Shown: in pieces, positions 1-6,218 of the stretch | How positions within the stretch are numbered: position 1 is the first letter of the stretch | Layout: each line of letters opens with the position of its first letter | Source: JAAYZK01 sp964535025 | GTDB taxonomy: Bacteria > Planctomycetota > Phycisphaerae > SM23-33 > FEN-1343 | Length of the DNA: 8,284 nt | NCBI GenBank assembly: GCA_964535025.1 | Contig: CAZHRW010000229.1 | Coordinates: forward strand, 1-8,284 | Direction of reading: 5' to 3' | The notes under the pieces: generated by a model | Told to the model about the DNA's origin: nothing | Seen by the model: the letters and a program-made list of their open reading frames with translations, nothing else | The model's database searches: none | Translations under genes and position numbers: made by a program

Positions 1-147
1 TTTCTCTGTGTTGGCCGTGCCCTCTGTGGCACAGGCCGTTGCCGTGGGTTCCTTTGCGTTCTTTGTGGCCTTTGTGGCTCTCTTGGCCGTTCTGTTTGCG
101 GCGACAAAGCAACCACGAAAACGAGAGGAGAACCCGAAATCGGATTT
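1..147 (+). repeat. Dispersed intergenic repeat, copy 1 (runs off the left edge)
   Basis: This stretch matches the reverse complement of 3587-3763. A 32-base core at 92-123 is identical to the complement of 3611-3642. After the core both copies have 16 diverged bases and then the same octamer TCGGATTT (140-147 here). Before the core both share a block around TTGCGTTCTTTGTG (54-67) followed by CCTTTGTGGCTC. Further out they share GCCGTGCCCTCTG (14-26) and a TTTCTCT start. The conserved blocks separated by variable spacers, next to gene starts rather than inside genes, suggest a multicopy intergenic element. It directly precedes the dGTPase gene and may extend beyond the window. What it does is unknown. 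Confidence 0.8.
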
Positions 148-157
148 GGGTCTGCCC

Positions 158-1306
158 ATGAACATCCGCGAATCCTTCGTCGAGCATCATCGCCGGTGGC
201 TGCGGCCGTGCGCCGTCGGCGAGGCCGAGGGCGGCGGGCGGGCGCACGATGAGCGGCCGCACGCGTATCGGACGTGCTTCCAGCGGGATCGCGATCGCAT
301 CGTCCACTGCTCGGCCTTCCGGCGACTGGACTACAAGACGCAGGTGTTCGTCCCCCACCTGCAGGACCACTACCGCACGCGGCTGACCCACACGCTGGAG
401 GTCGCCCAGATCGCCCGCAGCCTCGCCCGGGCGCTGCGGCTCAACGAGGACCTCGCCGAGGCCGTCGCCCTCGCCCACGACCTGGGCCATCCGCCGTTCG
501 GCCACGCCGGGGAGGCGGCGCTCGATGCGTTGATGGCCGAGCACGGCCGCTTCGAGCACAACCGCCAGAGCCTGCGGGTGGTCGACTACCTCGAACACCC
601 CTACCCGGCCTTCCGCGGGCTGAACCTCACGCGGGTCGTCCGCGAATGCCTGGCCAAACACGCCACCCGCTACGACGCGCCCCCGCCCGGCGAGTTCGAC
701 CTGCACCGCCACGCGCCGCTGGAGGGGCAGTTGGTCGACCTGTGCGATGAGATCGCCTATACCTCCGCCGACGTGGACGACGCCCTGCAGGCAAGGTGGA
801 TCACGCGGGAGGCGCTGGCCGGGATGGACCTGTGGCAACGCGCCTGGGCCGCCGCAGCGGCCGGCGACCCCGGCGCACGGCCGATCCACACGGAGATCCG
901 CGCCACCAAGGGCATGCTGGCGATCCTCGCCGACGACGTCGTCGCCACGACCGCCGGTCGGCTGGACGCCGCCGCGCCCGACAGCCCCGACGGTGTGCGG
1001 GACGCCCCGCGGCGGCTGGTGGCGCTGAGCGAGCCCGTTCGGGCGGCGCTGGATGGCCTGGAGGGGTTCATGGCCCGCGAGGTCTACCTGCACCCGGCCA
1101 ACCGCCGGGCGACCGACGAGGGCCGCCGTCTCATCGACGACCTGTTCGCCCGCTTCATCGCCGACCCGGCCGCCCTGCCGGACCGCTACGCCCGCCGCAT
1201 CGACACGGACGGCCTGCACCGGGTCGCCTGCGACTACATCGCCGGCATGACCGACCGCTTCTGCCGTGCCGAGCACGAGCGACTGTGCGGCGGCACCCGG
1301 CCCTGA
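158..1306 (+). CDS. dgt: dGTPase-like deoxynucleoside triphosphate triphosphohydrolase (HD domain)
   Basis: The predicted 382-residue cytosolic enzyme would hydrolyse dGTP or other dNTPs to the nucleoside and triphosphate, acting in nucleotide pool control. Family signatures are clear: FQRDRDRIVHCSAFRRLDYKTQ near residues 41-62, then the HD-domain metal ligands H78 (RLTH), H107-D108 (AHDLGH) and D197 (CDEIAY). GFEHNRQSLR-like and GLNLT segments lie between them. The length fits the shorter dGTPase-like class rather than the longer enterobacterial Dgt. ATG 158 was chosen because similarity begins there. The frame stays open upstream to position 8, but that part lies in a dispersed repeat. There is no good Shine-Dalgarno site at 158. 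AGGAG at 126-130 is too far away, and an in-frame TTG at 146 is an alternative start. The gene converges on the membrane protein gene. Substrate specificity cannot be read from sequence. Confidence 0.93.
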   Translation: MNIRESFVEHHRRWLRPCAVGEAEGGGRAHDERPHAYRTCFQRDRDRIVHCSAFRRLDYKTQVFVPHLQDHYRTRLTHTLEVAQIARSLARALRLNEDLAEAVALAHDLGHPPFGHAGEAALDALMAEHGRFEHNRQSLRVVDYLEHPYPAFRGLNLTRVVRECLAKHATRYDAPPPGEFDLHRHAPLEGQLVDLCDEIAYTSADVDDALQARWITREALAGMDLWQRAWAAAAAGDPGARPIHTEIRATKGMLAILADDVVATTAGRLDAAAPDSPDGVRDAPRRLVALSEPVRAALDGLEGFMAREVYLHPANRRATDEGRRLIDDLFARFIADPAALPDRYARRIDTDGLHRVACDYIAGMTDRFCRAEHERLCGGTRP

Positions 1307-1322
1307 GCGCCGGCGTCGGCGC
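1307..1322 (+). terminator. Short GC hairpin just after the dGTPase stop codon
   Basis: GCGCCG (1307-1312) and CGGCGC (1317-1322) form a perfect 6-bp stem around a 4-base loop, starting at the base after the TGA. No T-run follows, so it is not a standard intrinsic terminator. It might still pause transcription or protect the mRNA 3' end. In sequence this GC-rich, a stem of this size can arise by chance. Confidence 0.3.
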
Positions 1323-1360
1323 GGGGACGACGGGTGCACCTCTCAAAGCTTTTCATGCGG

Positions 1361-1437
1361 TCAGGCGTTCTCGTCGCCGGCGTCCTGCCCGCCCGGCTCG
1401 GTCGACGTCCGGTCTTGGACGGCTCGTCTTCGGTTTC
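1361..1437 (-). repeat. Degenerate tandem copy of the membrane protein gene's 3' end
   Basis: This stretch repeats 1445-1537, which is the real 3' end of the minus-strand membrane protein gene including its stop codon. The offset is 84 bases and only 7 bases separate the copies. Across the aligned part I find one substitution (1397 C against 1481 G), one single-base deletion in a GGTCCTTGG/GGTCTTGG context, and a 15-base gap equal to 1519-1533. The gap is in frame and removes five codons (PADAE). The single-base deletion then breaks the frame. This copy lies after the stop codon of the intact gene and is presumably not translated. It looks like a fairly recent duplication that has begun to decay. 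Confidence 0.85.
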
Positions 1438-1444
1438 CACGCGC

Positions 1445-3451
1445 TCAGGCGTTCTCGTCGCCGGCGTCCTGCCCGCCCGGGTCGGTCGACGTCCGGTCCT
1501 TGGACGGCTCGTCTTCGGCGTCGGCCGGTTCGGTTTCGAAGCTGTCGTAGTCCTCGGGGATCTCCTCGACGTAGACGTCGTCCAGGTCGGTCGCGTCGAC
1601 CTTGCGGCGGAGGAGGTAGTAGATGTTGGTGAACGCCGAGACGGCGAAGCTGAGGACGAACGCGGCGACCAGGCCGACGACGACGTAGACCCACAGGCGG
1701 AGGATCCAGGCGGTCAGCAGGTTCCACCAGCCGTCGATGGCGGCCATGTGGAACTCGCCGGACAGGTCGCCGAAGGTCGGACGCCCCCACAGCAGGTCCG
1801 TCAGGCCGGCGCCCTCGGCCAGGTGCGGCGCCTTGCGGGTGCTCAGGCCCAGGCCGAAAAAGCCCCGCGCGACGAACACGTGCGTCGCCAGCAGCGTGCC
1901 GTAGGCGAACAGGCGGACGAACAGGTAGCAGATCGTCCCGTACACCGCCGAGACGAGCAGGTACAGCCCGTACCGCCACGGCCGTCCGAACACGTAGCTG
2001 AAACTGCGGCTGATGGCGTCGAAGCTGTCGGAGCCCTCGACGGCGATGGCCGGGTACATCAGCGGGAACCCCGCCAGCAGGCCGATGCTCATGAAGGTGA
2101 TGGCCGCTCCGATGATCAAGACCAGGCCGAACAGCAGCGCGAAGACGATCCGCAGCACGGCCCCGACGTAGGGGATCGCCGACAGCAGGCCGCCGAAGCC
2201 CAGCAGCAGCCCCAGGAGGAAGATGATCGCCAGCATGATCAGCGGCGCGGTGATGAAGCTGAAGAACTTGTTCGCCGAGAACTTCAGCGCCTCGCCCATG
2301 GGCACGGTGGTCTCCTGGGCGGCGTGCAGGGCCGCGATCCGGGCGACGGCGCCGCCGAACAGGGCCCAGATCGACAGCGCCAGCAGGCCGAACACGATGG
2401 CGTACAGCCAGTGCGCCCCCGCCAGCCACACCACCGCCGACACCATCAGGATCAGCCAGCCGACCAGCCCCACCGGCTCGGCCTCCTCGGCCGCGGGCGC
2501 ACCCGGCGCCGCCGCGGCGATCGTGGCGAACAGGTCGGCGATCGCCTGCTCGTCCGGGTCGTCGGCGCCGGCGAACGACATCGCCGCCGCCTCGGCCGCG
2601 ACGGAATCGGCCGCCGGCGACCGCCGCTCGAGCAGGACGCGGCCGGCGCCGGTGAAGATCCGTCCGTCGCCCAACGCCTGGCAGGCGTTGGCCAGGCAGC
2701 GTCCTTCGTAGGCGACGAGCACCTCGAAGATGCCGCGGCCGAACAGCGCCTCCCGCCGCTCCGTGAGCAGCCTCACCCGCAGCTTCCACAGCGCCCGTTC
2801 GGCGGCGCCGACGTCGCGACGCAACTGCGCCTCGGCGGCCGGACGCTCCCGCTTGGGCAGATCCTCGACCTTGGCGGCGGCCTGTTCGCCGGCGGTCTCG
2901 ACGAGCCGCTCGGCGGTCTGGAGCATGGCGACGGCCTGGCGGCGATAGCGTTTCCAGACCTCCCGCCGCTCCTCGGCGACGCGGCGGGCCAGCGCGGCCC
3001 GCTCCGGCGTCTCGTCCCGGGCGTCGGGGTTGGTCTCCTGCCAGTCGGCGATGGCCTTATCGAGCTGCGCGGCGAACGGGCCGGTCGAGCCGCCCTCGTC
3101 GCGGTAGGTGGTCCGCAGGGGCTCGAACGTCCACGCCTGCTCCGGCAGCGCCATCCGCCACGCCACGAGCGCCTCGTCGGCCTCCCGGCGGGCCTGGGCC
3201 ATCCGTTGCCCGTAGACCGCGCGGTTGGGCGCCTGGTGGTAGGCGACCACGTCGCCCACGTGGGCGGTGGCGCCGGTCCAGCCCCAGACGGCGTCCATGA
3301 CCCACCCGACCAGGCAGACCAGCGCGATGGCCGCGAAGGCCAGCACGAGCTTGCTGTAATGACGGGCCATCCGCCAGGTCTTGAAGATGTGCGTGAAACT
3401 GAACAGCTCCGTCCAACTGACCCGCCGCAGTTCCTGACTTTCGTCGACCAT
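1445..3451 (-). CDS. Multi-pass membrane protein of unknown function
   Basis: I do not recognise a named family for this 668-residue protein. A cytosolic-looking N-terminus is followed by a first membrane segment at about residues 35-56. A charged, mostly helical, Arg/Ala/Glu-rich region without membrane segments spans about 60-325. Roughly six to seven hydrophobic segments follow, near 328-345, 346-366, 398-420, 433-465, 494-520 and 580-608. An acidic tail (about 619-668) rich in Asp and Glu closes it. The most distinctive stretch is residues 471-493, with EGSDSFDAISRSF followed by YVFGRPWRY between membrane segments. That pattern looks conserved but gives no function. ATG 3451 is preceded by GGAAGGA (3458-3464) at six bases, and a TATAAT promoter lies just upstream, so it is probably transcribed alone. 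Transport, envelope or signalling roles are all open. Confidence 0.85.
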   Translation of the reverse strand: MVDESQELRRVSWTELFSFTHIFKTWRMARHYSKLVLAFAAIALVCLVGWVMDAVWGWTGATAHVGDVVAYHQAPNRAVYGQRMAQARREADEALVAWRMALPEQAWTFEPLRTTYRDEGGSTGPFAAQLDKAIADWQETNPDARDETPERAALARRVAEERREVWKRYRRQAVAMLQTAERLVETAGEQAAAKVEDLPKRERPAAEAQLRRDVGAAERALWKLRVRLLTERREALFGRGIFEVLVAYEGRCLANACQALGDGRIFTGAGRVLLERRSPAADSVAAEAAAMSFAGADDPDEQAIADLFATIAAAAPGAPAAEEAEPVGLVGWLILMVSAVVWLAGAHWLYAIVFGLLALSIWALFGGAVARIAALHAAQETTVPMGEALKFSANKFFSFITAPLIMLAIIFLLGLLLGFGGLLSAIPYVGAVLRIVFALLFGLVLIIGAAITFMSIGLLAGFPLMYPAIAVEGSDSFDAISRSFSYVFGRPWRYGLYLLVSAVYGTICYLFVRLFAYGTLLATHVFVARGFFGLGLSTRKAPHLAEGAGLTDLLWGRPTFGDLSGEFHMAAIDGWWNLLTAWILRLWVYVVVGLVAAFVLSFAVSAFTNIYYLLRRKVDATDLDDVYVEEIPEDYDSFETEPADAEDEPSKDRTSTDPGGQDAGDENA

Positions 3452-3500
3452 GGCTGTTCCTTCCCGCGTAGCCGTTTATATGCCCTCAGCTTAAAGGAAG

Positions 3501-3528
3501 ATTATAGACCCCGACCCAACGACTGCAA
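3501..3528 (-). promoter_or_regulatory. Sigma70-like promoter for the membrane protein gene
   Basis: Read on the minus strand, a perfect TATAAT lies at 3506-3501. TTGCAG (3528-3523) sits 16 bases upstream and matches half of the -35 consensus. The predicted transcript start falls near 3494, leaving a leader of roughly 40 bases with a good GGAAGGA ribosome binding site. An exact -10 box in such GC-rich DNA is unlikely to be chance, but the -35 is weak. Confidence 0.6.
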
Positions 3529-3540
3529 CGATTTTTGCCC

Positions 3541-3586
3541 CCGGGCCGGGAACCGGCTGCTGCTGAACGTCCGGCATCCGGCCCGG
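3541..3586. repeat. 9-bp inverted repeat upstream of the membrane gene promoter
   Basis: CCGGGCCGG (3541-3549) and CCGGCCCGG (3578-3586) are exact reverse complements, extendable by one G-T pair (3550/3577), around a loop of about 27 bases. It lies between the promoter and dispersed repeat copy 2. No T-run follows on either strand, so it is not a normal terminator. It could be a protein-binding site, the edge of the repeat element, or GC-rich coincidence. Confidence 0.45.
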
Positions 3587-3763
3587 AAATCCGACATCCG
3601 GATCTCACACCGTTTTCGTGGTTGCTTTGTCGCCGCAAACAGCCTCGGCGAGGCGAGCCACAAAGGGCACAAAGAACGCAACGGCAAGAACGACAATGCC
3701 TTCTACCGCAGAGGGCACGGCTTGCCACGCCGAACCCTTGGCGGAGGCGGGAGAACATAGAGA
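3587..3763 (-). repeat. Dispersed intergenic repeat, copy 2 (inverted relative to copy 1)
   Basis: On the minus strand this reads like 1-147. The 32-base core is at 3611-3642 and the shared octamer is at 3587-3594, with identical 16-base spacing. The CTTTGTG-rich block and GCCGTGCCCTCTG also occur in the same order. This copy is longer between the blocks and carries a small GCCTCG/CGAGGC inverted repeat at 3642-3654, where copy 1 has unrelated sequence. It lies right after the yacG stop codon. The two copies bracket the dGTPase and membrane protein genes. Confidence 0.8.
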
Positions 3764-3774
3764 AACAAGATTCG

Positions 3775-3954
3775 CTAATCCTGTTGTTCGTCGTTGTCGC
3801 GGAGCAGGCCGCGAGTGATGACGTACTGGCCGTTCATCCATTGGCCGAGGTCGACCCATTGGCAGCGTTCGCAGCAGAAGGGCAGCCAGGCGGGTTCGTC
3901 GGCGGGGTCGTATCGGAACGACCGCCCGCACTGGGGGCATTGGGATGTTTTCAT
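3775..3954 (-). CDS. yacG: YacG family zinc-binding protein (DNA gyrase inhibitor family)
   Basis: This 59-residue protein has the complete YacG signature. CPQC (C6, C9) and FCCERC (C27, C31) provide four zinc-ligand cysteines, and DLGQWMNGQYVI follows at residues 35-46. The E. coli family member binds GyrB and inhibits DNA gyrase; whether this one does is inferred from family only. ATG 3954 was chosen because the CPxC motif starts five residues in, as is usual in the family. The open frame extends far upstream only because it is antisense-like sequence inside the preceding gene. The ribosome binding site is weak. It is the last gene of the minus-strand chaperone cluster, 62 bases after the FmdB-type gene. 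The C-terminus is short and acidic. Confidence 0.92.
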   Translation of the reverse strand: MKTSQCPQCGRSFRYDPADEPAWLPFCCERCQWVDLGQWMNGQYVITRGLLRDNDEQQD

Positions 3955-4016
3955 CTCGGGGCCCTGGGACACAAGTGGACCTCCGCGCCGGGCCTGTCGT
4001 GCCGCGACCTGTCGTC

Positions 4017-4325
4017 TCAGCCGGCCGCTTCCGATCCCGTCGACGACGTCGATTCCGTCGAGGAGCTCGACGAGGTCGAGGCCTTGTCCTTGCCTGAGGC
4101 GGCGGGCTTCTTCTCGGCCGACGCCTCCCGCTGGTACGTGCTGCTGCGGTAATCGGTCTGGTAGAATCCGGACCCGCGGAAGATGACCCCGGCGCCGTGG
4201 CCGATCAGCCGGCGCAGCTTCATCTTGCCGCACGCGGGGCACTTGCGGGTCGCCGGGGCGGTGATCGACTGGAACTTCTCGAAGCGGTGACCGCACGCGT
4301 CGCACAGGTACTCATACGTCGGCAT
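4017..4325 (-). CDS. FmdB family zinc-ribbon protein
   Basis: This 102-residue protein opens with MPTYEYLCDACGHRFE and has CPACG at residues 29-33. The pair of CxxC knuckles (C8/C11, C29/C32) typifies the FmdB 'CxxC_CxxC_SSSS' family. GSGFYQTDYR (51-60) is the second family hallmark. The tail is Lys-rich and then Ser/Thr-rich, with five consecutive serines near 85-89, as the family name implies. Members are annotated as putative regulators, from an amidase/formamidase context, but the molecular role is poorly known. AAAGGA (4333-4338) lies seven bases before ATG 4325. The start overlaps the end of grpE by 14 bases, which suggests translational coupling. Confidence 0.92.
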   Translation of the reverse strand: MPTYEYLCDACGHRFEKFQSITAPATRKCPACGKMKLRRLIGHGAGVIFRGSGFYQTDYRSSTYQREASAEKKPAASGKDKASTSSSSSTESTSSTGSEAAG

Positions 4326-4935
4326 CGTCGTTTCCTTTGTCCTGCCCTGGTTGTTCGCCGGACGCATTATCCTCCACCGCCGGCGCCGCCGCAACCACCA
4401 CCCGGGACGGACGGATCACGCGGTCGCCCATGCGGTAGCCCTTGCGGACCTCGGCGAGGATCGTCATCGGCGGCGAGGCGTCGGTCGGCTGGGAGACGAC
4501 GGCCTCGTGGACCGACGGATCGAACGTCTGCCCGGCCGTCTCGATGGGCGTGACACCGAAGCGTTCGAAGACGGCCAGGGCCTTGCGGTAGACCATCTCG
4601 GTCCCCGCCAGCAGCGGATCGTCGGCGGGATGGTTCTCGCGGGCGTGGCTGACGGCCAGCTCCAGGTCGTCCATCACGTCGGCCATGGCGGCCATGACGT
4701 CGGCGACGATGTAGCCGCGGGCCTCGGCGCGCTCCCGCTCCATCCGCTTCTGGTAGTTCACGTAATCCGCCGACACCCGCTGCAGCCGCGCCAGCAGGTC
4801 GTCCCGCTCGGCGGTCAGCGCTTCGAGCGTCACGATCGCCTCCTCGGCCGACGGGGCCTGCTCGGCCCCTTCGGCGGCGGGGGGCTGCTCGTCTGGGTCA
4901 CCTTGCCGGTCGGTGTGGAGATCTTCGTCGTTCAT
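4312..4935 (-). CDS. grpE: GrpE, nucleotide exchange factor for DnaK
   Basis: This 207-residue protein promotes ADP release from DnaK during the Hsp70 cycle. The N-terminal 30 residues are acidic and probably disordered. A long helix follows with RDDLLARLQRVSADYVNYQKR at about 44-64, the dimerisation coiled coil. Then come the family segments VYRKALAVFERFGV (115-128), GQTFDPSVHEAVV (135-147) and GYRMGDRVIRPSRVVV (166-181), which form the beta domain that contacts DnaK. The C-terminal 25 residues are acidic. ATG 4935 is preceded by GAGG (4942-4945) at six bases. The gene starts 14 bases after dnaJ and overlaps the next gene by 14 bases. dnaK is not in the window. Confidence 0.96.
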   Translation of the reverse strand: MNDEDLHTDRQGDPDEQPPAAEGAEQAPSAEEAIVTLEALTAERDDLLARLQRVSADYVNYQKRMERERAEARGYIVADVMAAMADVMDDLELAVSHARENHPADDPLLAGTEMVYRKALAVFERFGVTPIETAGQTFDPSVHEAVVSQPTDASPPMTILAEVRKGYRMGDRVIRPSRVVVAAAPAVEDNASGEQPGQDKGNDDADV

Positions 4936-4949
4936 GGATCGCCTCGGGT

Positions 4950-6128
4950 CTACTCCTTGACGTCACTGGCGCCGAAATACTGGGCCAACTTATCCAGGAA
5001 GCTCTTCTTGGCCGGCTGCACGTCCGCCTCTTCGGTCTCGGCGTACTGGCGGAGCAGTTCGCGCTGCCGCTTGGAGAGCTTGCGGGGCACCTCGATGGTG
5101 ACCTGGACGAGCAAGTCCCCCTTGCGTCGCGTCCGGATGTCGGGCAGCCCCCGGCCGCTGAGTGTGAACACATCCCCGTGCTGGGCGCCGGGGGGCACCT
5201 GGAGTTTTTCGGGCCCGTCGAGCGTGGGCACCTTGATGCTGCCGCCGAGGGCCGCCTGGCTGAAGGCGATGGGCACCTGGCAGACCAGGTCGTTGCCCCG
5301 CCGGGTCAGCAGGGGATGCTCGCGGATGTGGACGTAGCAGTGCAGGTCGCCGCGGGTGCCGCCGACGCGGCCGGGCTCGCCCTCGCCGCGGAGGCGGACG
5401 ACCTGGCCCTCGTGGACGCCGGCGGGGATCTGGACGGTGACGATCCGCTTCTTGCGGACGCGTCCGGTGCCATGGCACGTCGGGCAGGGGTGCTCGACCG
5501 TCTGGCCGCGACCATGACACTCGGGGCAGGTGACGATCCGCACGCTGGCGCCGAAGAATCCCTGCACGGCCTGCTGGACCTGTCCGCGTCCGCCGCACGT
5601 CTTGCAGGGGATCGGCGCGGTGCCGGGCTTGGCCCCGCTGCCGGAGCAGGTGTCGCAGAAGTCGGTCCGCTCGAACTCGATGGTCTTGGTCACCCCGCGG
5701 GCGACCTCCTCCAGGGTCAGGGCGACGGTGGTTTCGAGGTCATAGCCGCGTTGTTCGGCGCGTCGCGTGCGCCCGCCGAACCCGCCGCGGCCGCCCATCC
5801 CGCCCATGCCGCCCATGCCGCCGAAGATCTCCTCGAACATCGAGAAGATGTCGCCGGCGCCCATCGAGGAGAAGTCGTGCACGCCGGCGCCGCGGAGGCC
5901 TTCGTGGCCGAACTGGTCGTACTGCTGGCGCTTGGCGGGGTCGGAGAGGACCTCGTAGGCCTCGGCCAGTTCCTTGAACCGGGTTTCGGCCTCGGCCTTG
6001 TCGCCCTTGGCGTTGTCGGGGTGATACTTGATCGCCAGGCGCCGGTAGGCCCGCTTGATCTCCTCGGCGCCGGCGGTGCGGCTCACGCCCAACACATCGT
6101 AATAATCGCGCTTTTGTGCCACGACCAT
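4950..6128 (-). CDS. dnaJ: DnaJ, Hsp40 co-chaperone (type I)
   Basis: This 392-residue type I J-protein delivers unfolded substrates to DnaK and stimulates its ATPase. The J domain covers about residues 7-71, with YDVLGV and the essential HPD motif at 36-38. A short glycine-rich region (about 103-119) contains GGM triplets. The zinc domain has four CxxCxGxG motifs beginning at 158, 175, 201 and 215, all with intact cysteines. The C-terminal substrate-binding domains follow, with the conserved EGEPG and GDLHCYVHI stretches. ATG 6128 gives the usual start shortly before RDYYDVLG. The frame stays open to 6212, but that part has no J-domain homology and contains a hairpin. An in-frame GTG at 6122 is an alternative. 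The ribosome binding site is weak (GAGAACGGGA). The gene lies 90 bases after groEL and 14 before grpE. Confidence 0.96.
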   Translation of the reverse strand: MVVAQKRDYYDVLGVSRTAGAEEIKRAYRRLAIKYHPDNAKGDKAEAETRFKELAEAYEVLSDPAKRQQYDQFGHEGLRGAGVHDFSSMGAGDIFSMFEEIFGGMGGMGGMGGRGGFGGRTRRAEQRGYDLETTVALTLEEVARGVTKTIEFERTDFCDTCSGSGAKPGTAPIPCKTCGGRGQVQQAVQGFFGASVRIVTCPECHGRGQTVEHPCPTCHGTGRVRKKRIVTVQIPAGVHEGQVVRLRGEGEPGRVGGTRGDLHCYVHIREHPLLTRRGNDLVCQVPIAFSQAALGGSIKVPTLDGPEKLQVPPGAQHGDVFTLSGRGLPDIRTRRKGDLLVQVTIEVPRKLSKRQRELLRQYAETEEADVQPAKKSFLDKLAQYFGASDVKE

Positions 6129-6150
6129 TCCCGTTCTCAACACGCCGTCG

Positions 6151-6180
6151 CCCGGCCGCGCCGAGGCCGGCGCGCCCGGG
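6151..6180 (-). promoter_or_regulatory. Strong hairpin in the groEL-dnaJ gap
   Basis: CCCGGCCGCGCC (6151-6162) and GGCGCGCCCGGG (6169-6180) pair over 12 positions with a single C-C mismatch (6156/6175) around a 6-base loop. All paired positions are G-C, so the RNA stem should be very stable. No T-run follows on the minus strand, so it is not a textbook terminator. It sits about 20 bases before the dnaJ start and could attenuate transcription, mark an RNA-processing site, or stabilise the groEL mRNA end. Confidence 0.6.
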
Positions 6181-6218
6181 CGCGGCGAAAGACGACACAC
6201 GCTAGCTGTCACGGTCGA

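Larger units (their letters stand above)
3452..3774. other. Intergenic region between yacG and the membrane protein gene
   Basis: These 323 bases contain no convincing gene. From left to right they hold the ribosome binding site and promoter of the minus-strand membrane gene (3458-3528), a 9-bp inverted repeat (3541-3586) and dispersed repeat copy 2 (3587-3763). Short reading frames here give Cys-rich peptides with no family resemblance and are treated as noise from the repeat. The minus-strand chaperone cluster should terminate here, but I found no hairpin followed by a T-run downstream of yacG. Confidence 0.7.

Noticed and set aside
8..157. Hydrophobic N-terminal extension of the dGTPase, resembling a membrane anchor
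   Set aside because: The 50 extra codons fall within the dispersed repeat, whose other copy is intergenic. dGTPase homology starts at about 158 and the enzyme family is cytosolic.
3486..3758. Small Cys-rich peptides (CVLCALCGS type) encoded on the minus strand
   Set aside because: They come from the dispersed repeat. They lack a ribosome binding site and a family match, and copy 1 does not preserve the same frame.
1334..3760. 808-codon open frame on the plus strand
   Set aside because: It is antisense to the membrane protein gene. Its product is a low-complexity Arg/Gln/Asp/Gly-rich sequence with no domain, as expected from stop-poor high-GC DNA. The minus-strand frame has membrane segments, a ribosome binding site and a promoter.
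3955..4305. Long N-terminal extension of YacG
   Set aside because: It is an out-of-frame reading of the FmdB-type gene and is rich in Arg and Pro. YacG proteins are about 60 residues and start just before the CPxC motif.
6129..6212. 28-residue N-terminal extension of DnaJ
   Set aside because: J-domain proteins normally start a few residues before the RDYYDVLG motif. The extension is Arg/Pro/Ala-rich and covers a stable hairpin.
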